Assembly (NCBI GenBank): GCA_025453505.1
Contig: JALOQG010000236.1
Span: 1-7,426, forward strand
Direction: 5' to 3'
Source: Myxococcota bacterium
Lineage (GTDB): Bacteria; Myxococcota_A; UBA9160; PR03
Length of the DNA: 7,426 bases
The translations under genes and the position numbers were made by a program. Numbering within the stretch: position 1 is the stretch's first letter; every line of letters starts with the position of its first letter. The notes under the pieces are model-generated. The model was not told the origin of the DNA. It saw nothing but the letters and a program-made list of their open reading frames with translations, and did not search any database. This document shows positions 1-5,711 of the stretch, in pieces.

Positions 1-460
1 TGGCGTCGCGCCCGACGAAGATCTTGAACATCGCCTGGCCTTCGGGGTTCAGGAACTGGATCGACGCCGTCTGCTTGCCCATGAATGGACGGCGCAGGAA
101 CACGATCGAGTGGCAGCGGTCCGGGCGCAGGTGCCCCGTGAGGCCTCCCTGTCCCTGGAGGTTGAAGTAGCCGCGGCCGAGCGTTCCGGGAGGCAGCGGG
201 CCGCCCCATTCGAAGACGCCGTCCGGGGTGTGCACGATCACGGTCACGGGGCCCCAGCCGACGACGTCGTCCAGCACTTCGCAGAAGCGGATGCCCGCGG
301 CCGTGCTCCACGTCTCGCGCGGGAGACATTCGATCACGGTGCGCAGCGGAACGCCGTGTTCGCCCGCGAGACTCTCGAGAATGCCGCCCGGATTGCGTGC
401 GAGCTGGGCCCGCAGCGCAGCGAGCTCGTCGGCCGTCGGAGTCTGTCCCTCGCTCGTCAT
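1..460 (-). CDS. hutX: HutX/ChuX-family intracellular heme-binding protein (C-terminus cut by window edge)
   Basis: Cytoplasmic heme carrier of the HutX/ChuX family, which takes heme delivered by the uptake system or works beside the radical SAM heme-degrading enzyme. Translated by hand from the ATG at 460, the frame is open for 153 codons to the window edge; relatives are about 165-170 residues, so only a short C-terminal tail is missing. The match to E. coli ChuX, recalled from memory, is strong: GYFNLQGQGGLTGH (97-110), a segment around FMGKQTASIQFLNPEGQAMF (126-145) and the ending KIFVGRDA. The two histidines reported as heme-linked in ChuX (H65, H98) correspond to H77 (VIVHTPDG) and H110 (LTGH). 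The gene follows hutW by two bases, and its ribosome site GAGGTGA contains the hutW stop codon, so translation is probably coupled. Confidence 0.9.
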   Translation of the reverse strand, partial: MTSEGQTPTADELAALRAQLARNPGGILESLAGEHGVPLRTVIECLPRETWSTAAGIRFCEVLDDVVGWGPVTVIVHTPDGVFEWGGPLPPGTLGRGYFNLQGQGGLTGHLRPDRCHSIVFLRRPFMGKQTASIQFLNPEGQAMFKIFVGRDA

Positions 461-462
461 GT

Positions 463-1791
463 TCACCTCGTCTCTTGGGATTGCAGGCTCTCGCGCAGAC
501 CTCGCGCGAGATTCGGAGCCCAGAAGCGTCCCGCCGTGGTGAGGCGGAAGCGCGGGCCGGCGCCTTCGACCAGCCCCTCGCGACGCCACTGCGCGAGCAG
601 CGGCGCGACGCGCTTCGACGCTTCCGGCTCGAGGCCGGAGAGATCGAGCCGCCCGACCTCGATGTCCGCACCGACGCGCGCCCGGAGCGCCTCGCACGCA
701 CTCGGCGCGTGGATCGTACGCAGCGGCTTGCGCCCCGCCCTCACGAGCGCGGCGTAGTCGTCGAGCGCGGGCACGAGCGAGTAGGCGTGATCGTCGAGCG
801 AGCCGCCCGCGCCGGCGCCGTACGCGAGACAGTCGGCGCCCTGCTTGAGGAGCAGGTTGTAGAGGTTGCGCTCGCGCGTCGCGCGCGCCCAGTGGCTGTT
901 GCTGATCTGGCGCCAACCCGCCTCGTCGAGGATGCGCGCGGCGTCGCCGTACATCGTCGCCTGGTCGGGAAGCGGCACGACCGGGGCCGAGCGGCCCGCC
1001 GCGACGGCGGCCGCGAGCGGCGTGCCCGGAAACAAGTTGAGGGGATAGAGATCGACGCCGTCGAGATCGAGATCCAGGCACGCCCTCAGGTCGTCACGCC
1101 AGACCGCAAGCGTCTGGTCGGGGAGCCCGATCAGGAGGTCCGCGACGACGGCGGCGCGATCGCGATCGCGAAGCGCTCCGAGGAAGACGAGCAGCTCCTC
1201 GCGGGATGCGCGGCGTCCCTGCCGACGTCGCACGTCGGTGTCGAAGGACTGGACTCCGATCGAGAAGCGGTTGGCTCCCGCCTCGATGCAGGCGTCGACC
1301 TTCTCGGCGCTGAAGCCGAGACAGCGGCCCTCGACCGTGATCTCGCAGTCGGGCGCGAGCGGAAGTGCGCTTCGCAGTGCGCGCAGGAGCCGATGCAGCG
1401 CGTCGGCCGGGAGTGCGCTGGGCGTCCCTCCACCGAGATAGACCGCATGCACCGGCGCACCTGCGATGCCCGCGGCGCGACATTCGCGTTCGAGGTCCGC
1501 GATCACGAGCGCGTCGTAGCCGTCGATCCGCTCGGGATGCGCCGGGCCGCGATAGAAGCCACAGAAGAGGCAGTGGTTGGCGCAGAAGGGGAGATGGACG
1601 TACGCGACGCGCTTGCGGCGCGCGGGCGGCGGGCTCGCGACCAGCGTCGCCCATGCGGTCTCGAACTCCGCTTCGGGCACCGGCCGGCGCCCGTCCCAGG
1701 GTACGAGCGGGGCGCGCCTCGGAAAGGCGTCGCGCAGCGGATCGCTCCCGATCCGCGCCGACTCGTGTTCGGCAACCTCGCAGACAGCCAT
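463..1791 (-). CDS. hutW: HutW/ChuW-type radical SAM enzyme for anaerobic heme degradation
   Basis: Radical SAM protein of the coproporphyrinogen III oxidase-like superfamily, assigned to ChuW/HutW. In E. coli O157 ChuW opens the porphyrin ring without oxygen by radical SAM methyl transfer, releasing iron and a linear tetrapyrrole. The 442-residue product is about the length of ChuW (~445). Seen in the sequence: YVHLPFCANHCLFCGFYR (64-81) with cluster cysteines C70, C74 and C77 in CX3CX2C spacing; the SAM-contacting YLGGGTPSAL (118-127); SIGVQSFD (177-184); LIGLPDQT (220-227); and LYPLNLFPGTPLA (248-260). A wHTH-like C-terminal part ends around RFWAPNLARGL. I chose the ATG at 1791 because AAGGGGAG lies 9 bases before it; an open TTG start at 1944 would add a basic, low-complexity 51-residue leader. 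The following hutX gene is the strongest reason to prefer HutW over the HemN/HemW homologues. No hutZ is visible; it could lie beyond the edge. Confidence 0.88.
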   Translation of the reverse strand: MAVCEVAEHESARIGSDPLRDAFPRRAPLVPWDGRRPVPEAEFETAWATLVASPPPARRKRVAYVHLPFCANHCLFCGFYRGPAHPERIDGYDALVIADLERECRAAGIAGAPVHAVYLGGGTPSALPADALHRLLRALRSALPLAPDCEITVEGRCLGFSAEKVDACIEAGANRFSIGVQSFDTDVRRRQGRRASREELLVFLGALRDRDRAAVVADLLIGLPDQTLAVWRDDLRACLDLDLDGVDLYPLNLFPGTPLAAAVAAGRSAPVVPLPDQATMYGDAARILDEAGWRQISNSHWARATRERNLYNLLLKQGADCLAYGAGAGGSLDDHAYSLVPALDDYAALVRAGRKPLRTIHAPSACEALRARVGADIEVGRLDLSGLEPEASKRVAPLLAQWRREGLVEGAGPRFRLTTAGRFWAPNLARGLRESLQSQETR

Positions 1792-1800
1792 CGCCAGCCA

Positions 1801-1808
1801 CTCCCCTT
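1801..1808 (-). promoter_or_regulatory. Ribosome binding site deciding the hutW start
   Basis: Minus-strand AAGGGGAG, nine bases before the ATG at 1791. No comparable purine run precedes the TTG at 1944, so the shorter reading is preferred. Confidence 0.7.
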
Positions 1809-1823
1809 GGATGGGTCCCGCAG

Positions 1824-1846
1824 CTGGCGTCTGGCTGGCTGGCGTC
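1824..1846. repeat. Short direct repeat in the hutW leader
   Basis: CTGGCGTC occurs at 1824-1831 and again at 1839-1846, with CTGG units between. It lies in the presumed hutW 5' leader. It may be only local slippage; no function is assigned. Confidence 0.35.
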
Positions 1847-1896
1847 GAACGCAGACTTTTCGGGGATCCAGGGTCGCGCCGATCCGGGGACCCGCC

Positions 1897-1910
1897 ATGA
1901 CGGCGGTCAT
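1897..1910. promoter_or_regulatory. Candidate FNR/CRP-family operator upstream of hutW
   Basis: The perfect inverted repeat ATGAC-GGCG-GTCAT keeps the 5-4-5 layout and TGA-N6-TCA core of FNR-type sites (consensus TTGAT-N4-ATCAA). It lies 105-118 bases upstream of the hutW ATG in the only sizeable gap of the window. It sits between outer arms GCCGAT (1878-1883) and ATCGGC (1911-1916). An oxygen-sensing regulator would make sense for an oxygen-independent heme degrader. The outer bases do not match the FNR consensus, and I see no convincing -10 hexamer at class II spacing, so this is a candidate only. No Fur-box-like sequence was recognised here. Confidence 0.35.
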
Positions 1911-1953
1911 ATCGGCTGCGCGAGGGAGGCGCGCCGTCCGGCAATCACTCCGA

Positions 1954-1983
1954 GTGCTGCACCGACGCCAGGGGATGCAGCAC
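1954..1983 (-). terminator. Candidate hairpin downstream of the acyl-CoA ligase
   Basis: GTGCTGCA (1954-1961) and TGCAGCAC (1976-1983) form a perfect 8-bp stem with a 14-base loop. It begins 41 bases after the ligase stop codon, between the metabolic cassette and hutW. No run of T follows on the minus strand, so it is not a classical intrinsic terminator. It could be a 3'-end processing or stabilising structure, or an operator. A second, smaller inverted repeat (CACTC-C-GAGTG, 1946-1956) overlaps its edge. Confidence 0.35.
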
Positions 1984-2024
1984 GACGCGCACGGCGCTGA
2001 CGGGGGTCGAGCGCCGCGCCCGCT

Positions 2025-3584
2025 TCAGCGAGGAGGGCGCTCCTCGCGAAAGACGCCGGGTGCGTCGGGCGCGAAGCGTTCGAGCAGGAATCGCTCTTGC
2101 GGCTTCTCGGACGCCGTCTTCGGGATCTCGTCCACGACCTGGAGGAAGCTCGGTACGAAGTTCGGCTCGAGCCCCTTCCTGCAATGCTCGAAGACCGACG
2201 CCGAGACGCCTCGGTCCCAGCGCGTGTCCGGCGCCGCGACGATCGCGGCGACGACGTCCTTTTCGCCGGGCGCACCCGATGCGGACGGCACGCCGTACAC
2301 GAACACGTCGGACACCGCGTGGTGTTCGGCCAGCACCTTCTCGACGAAGCCGGGATTCACGAAATCCCCGTTGCGCCGGATGCCACCGCCCTTGTTCGCC
2401 GCGGACGCCTCCGGATTCCCGTGGTACTCGACTTCGGCGCGGCCGCCCGTGGGCCGCGAGCAGATCTCGCCCTGCACGCCCGGCGGACACTCGCGGTCCT
2501 GGTCGTCGAGGATCTTCATCTCGAGCCCGGGCAGCGGCCGCCCGAAGGATCCGATCGGCCCCTGCCCGATCGGCTTCATGGCGAGCCCGCCCTCGACGGC
2601 GCCATACCACTCGAAGATCCCGACGCCGAAGCGCTTCTCGAACGCCTCCCACAGCGTGACCGGCATCCCCGCGCTCACGACGAAACGCACCGGATGGTCG
2701 GCGTCGTCGGCGCGCGGCGGCTCGCCGTAGATCGCAGTGGCCATCCCGCCGAGCATCGAGAACGTGGTACAGCCGTGGTGCCGGCAGACGTCCCAGAGCT
2801 TCGACTTGGTGAAGCGGCGGGAGAGCACGCAGTGCAGGCCGAGTGCGAGCGAGGGTCCGAGCGTCACGGCCTGGGCGTTGCCGTGCGTGAGCGAGAGCCC
2901 GGTGTAGGGGCGCTCGTCCGGCCGATAGCCGAGCAATGCGCCGAGACCGGCGAAGGCGCCGAAGCGCGCGTTCGGCCATACGACGCCCTTGGGATCGCCG
3001 GTGGTGCCCGACGTGAAGAGGATCTGCAGCGGATCGTTCGCACTCTCGAGCCGTGAATCGATCGTCTCCGCCGGCCGATCGAGGACCTCGGCGAGAGTGC
3101 CGACGCCCAGCGCGTCCGCGCCGCGCATCGATCCGGCCTCCTCACCGGTGTCGAGCGCCAGGATCCACTCGAGGGCAGGACCCCGTTCCTGCGCCGCGAG
3201 CAGCTCGGCGAGGGCGTAGTCGGCGCAGATCGCGCCACGGCAACCGGAGTCGCGCAGCAGGAACGCGAGCTTGTCGCGACGCGTACGCGGATCGATCGGC
3301 ACGAACACGGCGCCCGTGATCGAGGCCGCGATCATCGTCTCCACGAACTCCGGGTGATTGCGCATCATCAGCGCGAAGCGATCGCCCCGGGCGACGTTGC
3401 GGGCGAGCAGCGCCGCCGCGATGCGATTGGCGCGCTCGGCGAGCTGCGCGTAGCTGCGGCGCTCGTCGGGCGTCGCACCGCCGTCGAGGCTCGCGTGTTC
3501 GAAGGTCACGACGTCGAAATCGGGACTCTGCTCGGCGCGGAGGCGCACCACGTCGGCGAGGATTGCTGCGCTCGGCTCCCGCAT
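2025..3584 (-). CDS. AMP-forming acyl-CoA ligase (CaiC/FadD-like, ANL superfamily) lacking the hinge-proximal A8 segment
   Basis: Member of the ANL superfamily, which activates a carboxylic acid with ATP to an acyl-adenylate and passes it to CoA. The 519-residue product begins at an ATG with GGAGGA six bases before it. Visible motifs are the P-loop FTSGTTGDPKGVV (190-202), the A5-type EWYGAVEGG (325-333), the A7-region stretch GEICSRPTGGRAEVEYHGNP (372-391), and EIPKTASEKPQERFL (486-500) with K494 at the catalytic C-domain lysine position. Between EASAAN (392-397) and KGGGIRRNGDFV (398-409), relatives carry a stretch holding the GW..TGD, D-x-DGW and Y-R motifs. Here it is absent while the frame stays open, so the ribose-binding aspartate and part of the hinge region are lost. 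It is the last gene of the four-gene cassette. The substrate is unknown; the crotonobetaine/carnitine-CoA ligase resemblance is only family-level. The protein may be impaired, or the gap may be an assembly deletion. Confidence 0.85.
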   Translation of the reverse strand: MREPSAAILADVVRLRAEQSPDFDVVTFEHASLDGGATPDERRSYAQLAERANRIAAALLARNVARGDRFALMMRNHPEFVETMIAASITGAVFVPIDPRTRRDKLAFLLRDSGCRGAICADYALAELLAAQERGPALEWILALDTGEEAGSMRGADALGVGTLAEVLDRPAETIDSRLESANDPLQILFTSGTTGDPKGVVWPNARFGAFAGLGALLGYRPDERPYTGLSLTHGNAQAVTLGPSLALGLHCVLSRRFTKSKLWDVCRHHGCTTFSMLGGMATAIYGEPPRADDADHPVRFVVSAGMPVTLWEAFEKRFGVGIFEWYGAVEGGLAMKPIGQGPIGSFGRPLPGLEMKILDDQDRECPPGVQGEICSRPTGGRAEVEYHGNPEASAANKGGGIRRNGDFVNPGFVEKVLAEHHAVSDVFVYGVPSASGAPGEKDVVAAIVAAPDTRWDRGVSASVFEHCRKGLEPNFVPSFLQVVDEIPKTASEKPQERFLLERFAPDAPGVFREERPPR

Positions 3585-3627
3585 CTGCTCTCCTCCGTCG
3601 CGACTCGCTGCGTACGAAAGCGTTCCG

Positions 3628-4866
3628 CTAGACGCCGAGGATCGTCACGCACATCGCGGCGGCGTCGCTGCCGATGTTGCCGCCGCCGTTGTGGGCGAGA
3701 CCGATCCGCGCGTTCGCCACCTGGCGCGCGCCGGCGCGGCCCTGCAACTGCTCCGTGATCTCGACGATCTGCGCCACGCCGGTCGCCCCGACCGGATGGC
3801 CCTTGCGGAGCAGTCCGCCCGAGGTGTTCACGGGAACGGAGCCGCCGATGCGCGTGGCGCCGGATTCGACGAGCTTTCCACCTTCGCCGGGCGGACACAG
3901 CCCGAGAGACTCGTACGCCATGATCTCGGCCGGTGCGGAGGCGTCGTGACACTCGACGAGGTCGAGATCCGACGGGCCGACGCCTGCCTCGCCGTAGGCC
4001 TCCTGCGCGCAGACCTCGACCGTACCGGGCTCGTCCGGGGCGTGGTCCCAGCCGGAGCGCAACACGCTCGACAGGACGCGCACGGGCTTCGCGATCCCGC
4101 GCTCGCGGGCCCGGCGCGAACTCATCACGACGACCGCGGCCGCCCCGTCTCCGATCGGAGAGCACATCGGCCGCGTGAGCGGCGGCGCGATCATCGGCGC
4201 AGCGAGCACCTCGGCGACCGTCATCGCGTCGCGGAACTGTGCGCGCGGATTCAGCGAGCCGTGCAGCGAGTTCTTGGCGGAGACCGCGGCGAAGTGCTCG
4301 GCGGTCGTTCCGTAGCGCTGCATGTGCATGCGCGCGGCGGCGGCGTAGATGTCCATGAACATCGAGCGCTTCTCGCCGGGCGCACCGCCTTCGCCCTTCT
4401 TCTCGCCGGCGGCCGCAGCGGTGGCGGCGCGCAGCCGTGTCATGATCTCCTGGAGCGCCTCGACGTCCACCGCGCCCGAGAACGCCGCGAACGACTTCTG
4501 CTTGTCGGCGTGATAGAGCTTCTCGACGCCGAGCACGAGCACGCAATCGTGGAAACCCGCCGTCACCATCGCCGCGGCCTGGTGCAGAGCCGTGGAGCCA
4601 CTCGCGCAGGCGTTCTCGACGTTCACGACCGGCAGCCTGCCGAGCCCGAGCGAGCGCAGGATCACCTGGCCGCGAATGCTCTCCTGACCCGTGACGAGCC
4701 CGGCCGCGGCGTTGCCGACGTAGGCGGCGTCGAGATCGTCGAGCGCGATGCCGGCGTCGCCGACCGCGGCTTGCACCGCCTCGGCGCCGAGCGCCTTGAG
4801 ACCGGTGTCGAGATGCTTGCCGAAGCGAGTCATGCCGACACCCGCCACCACCGCATTGCCTTGCAT
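3628..4866 (-). CDS. SCP2-type thiolase / acetyl-CoA acetyltransferase-like protein
   Basis: Thiolase-fold protein of 412 residues, closest in pattern to the SCP2/SCP-x thiolase-like group, which cleaves or forms C-C bonds in CoA thioesters. Seen: the nucleophile C87 in VENACASGS (83-91); ECHDASAPAEI (305-315) with H307; GGLLRKGHPVGATG (350-363) with H357; and GLAHNGGGNIG (389-399). In the last motif H392 stands where classical thiolases have their second active-site cysteine, as in SCP2 thiolases. Residues 146-168 are an Ala/Gly/Lys/Glu-rich low-complexity insertion in the cap region. The ATG at 4866 was chosen because GAGGAG lies six bases upstream; longer in-frame starts (to 5037) would run inside the nitroreductase gene. 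The gene follows the nitroreductase by 22 bases and precedes the ligase by 43. Many relatives pair with a DUF35 OB-fold protein, but none is encoded here. Biosynthetic and degradative roles are both possible; the neighbours favour degradation. Confidence 0.88.
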   Translation of the reverse strand: MQGNAVVAGVGMTRFGKHLDTGLKALGAEAVQAAVGDAGIALDDLDAAYVGNAAAGLVTGQESIRGQVILRSLGLGRLPVVNVENACASGSTALHQAAAMVTAGFHDCVLVLGVEKLYHADKQKSFAAFSGAVDVEALQEIMTRLRAATAAAAGEKKGEGGAPGEKRSMFMDIYAAAARMHMQRYGTTAEHFAAVSAKNSLHGSLNPRAQFRDAMTVAEVLAAPMIAPPLTRPMCSPIGDGAAAVVVMSSRRARERGIAKPVRVLSSVLRSGWDHAPDEPGTVEVCAQEAYGEAGVGPSDLDLVECHDASAPAEIMAYESLGLCPPGEGGKLVESGATRIGGSVPVNTSGGLLRKGHPVGATGVAQIVEITEQLQGRAGARQVANARIGLAHNGGGNIGSDAAAMCVTILGV

Positions 4867-4872
4867 CGCTTT

Positions 4873-4878
4873 CTCCTC
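4873..4878 (-). promoter_or_regulatory. Ribosome binding site deciding the thiolase start
   Basis: Minus-strand GAGGAG, six bases before the ATG at 4866, within the 22-base gap after the nitroreductase stop codon. Confidence 0.7.
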
Positions 4879-4888
4879 GTCGGCGCCG

Positions 4889-5677
4889 CTACAGCAGCCC
4901 GTGTCCCTTGATTCCGAGCGCCTTCTGCAAATAGGCGAGCTCCGCTTCGCGCCACGGCAGCGGCGCGGGCGTCGTGAACATCTTGTCGCGTTCGAGTTCC
5001 GCCACCACCGCCGGATCGCGCGGGAACGCCTCGCCATACGCGTTCATGTGGAAGAGTTCTTCGAAGGGCCGGCGCGGCCGCTGCCCGCCCGCCTCCCAGG
5101 TCTCCGCCGGGTAGCCGACCGTCTGCAGCAGCAGCACGCGCCCCGTGTCGGGCAGCTTCAGCGAGATCCGGATCTTGTCCAGGTTGGGGCTGCCCAGGCA
5201 ACAGGTGCCGAGCCCCTGTTCGAATGCCATCAAGGTCGCCTGCGCGATGCCCTGGCCGCAGTCCACTTCGCCGAGGCCCGGCTCCTTCAGCTTGTCGCGG
5301 ATCGATTGGAAGATGGGAATCAACTGCTTCTCGAGGGCGTCCTGCTTGCCCTCGCCGAAGCCGAGCGCACCGGCTGCGAGCAGTTCGCGCAGGCGATCGG
5401 CCTGTCCGTCGACCGCGGCGCCGTCGATGTACCAGACGATCACGACGGGAGCGAGACGGATCTGGAAGCCCGCGATCGGCGCCTGGAGCGCATCGAGCGT
5501 CTCCGGCGAGGCGCTGTCGCGGAAGACGACCACCGCGCGCAGGCTCTGCACGTTGCCCCAGTGCGACTCGATGCGCGCCGCCTCGAGCATGCGTTGGTTC
5601 TTCTCGGGTTCGACGGGACGGTGCGGCAACAGGAAGCGGATCGAGCGCCTCCGTCCGATGGCTTCCCGCAATTCCAT
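4889..5677 (-). CDS. Nitroreductase-family FMN-dependent oxidoreductase
   Basis: A 262-residue protein with the nitroreductase fold, a family of usually dimeric FMN enzymes using NAD(P)H to reduce nitro groups, quinones, enones or flavins. Seen: the N-terminal phosphate-binding pattern RRRSIRFL (9-16); a helix then strand around GQGIAQATLMAFEQGLGT (141-158), typical of the family's FMN/dimer core; and VGYP (187-190) with the following acidic/aromatic stretch. About 60 residues follow the usual end, rich in RPRRPFEELF and an amphipathic tail ending KGHGLL; some relatives have such tails. Residues 107-135 form a charged helical insert. The ATG at 5677 has GGGAG six bases upstream. Its place between an acyl-CoA dehydrogenase and a thiolase suggests it reduces an intermediate of the same pathway, perhaps an enoyl or ring double bond, but this is inference. 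Confidence 0.85.
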   Translation of the reverse strand: MELREAIGRRRSIRFLLPHRPVEPEKNQRMLEAARIESHWGNVQSLRAVVVFRDSASPETLDALQAPIAGFQIRLAPVVIVWYIDGAAVDGQADRLRELLAAGALGFGEGKQDALEKQLIPIFQSIRDKLKEPGLGEVDCGQGIAQATLMAFEQGLGTCCLGSPNLDKIRISLKLPDTGRVLLLQTVGYPAETWEAGGQRPRRPFEELFHMNAYGEAFPRDPAVVAELERDKMFTTPAPLPWREAELAYLQKALGIKGHGLL

Positions 5678-5693
5678 GACCGGCTCCCTTCCT

Positions 5694-5708
5694 CGCGGCA
5701 GCGCCGCG
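5694..5708 (-). repeat. GC-rich hairpin between the dehydrogenase and nitroreductase genes
   Basis: CGCGGC (5694-5699) and GCCGCG (5703-5708) form a 6-bp stem with a 3-base loop, between the dehydrogenase stop codon and the nitroreductase ribosome site. In DNA this GC-rich it may be chance. It could act as a weak intercistronic structure. Confidence 0.3.
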
Positions 5709-5711
5709 CGT

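Noticed and set aside
1792..1944. N-terminal extension of hutW from a TTG at 1944
   Set aside because: It would add 51 basic, low-complexity residues across the intergenic region, including the palindrome; the ATG at 1791 has a good ribosome site and gives the family length.
1911..1945. Sigma-70 promoter using TATGAC near 1908-1913 as -10 for hutW
   Set aside because: No -35-like hexamer lies at 16-18 bases (the sequence there is GCGCGC); the only TTGCCG is about 27 bases away.
2380..2410. Frameshift as the cause of the ligase gap
   Set aside because: The reading frame is the same before and after the junction and no second frame carries the missing TGD motif, so an in-frame loss fits better.
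397..2730. 777-codon open frame on the plus strand
   Set aside because: It lies antisense to hutW and the ligase, is Arg/Ala-rich with no recognisable motif, and is explained by GC-rich codon structure; the minus-strand frames carry clear family motifs.
1945..2979. 344-codon minus-strand frame within and past the ligase gene
   Set aside because: It is an out-of-frame reading of the ligase, nearly all R/A/G, with no conserved pattern. It also does not explain the ligase gap, since both sides of that gap are in the same frame.
3691..4911. 406-codon open frame on the plus strand over the thiolase gene
   Set aside because: It is an Arg/His/Gly-rich shadow of the thiolase gene, without motifs.
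4867..5037. N-terminal extension of the thiolase to 5037
   Set aside because: It would overlap the nitroreductase gene and adds an Arg/Cys-rich leader unlike any thiolase; MQGNAVVAGVG is the expected thiolase start.
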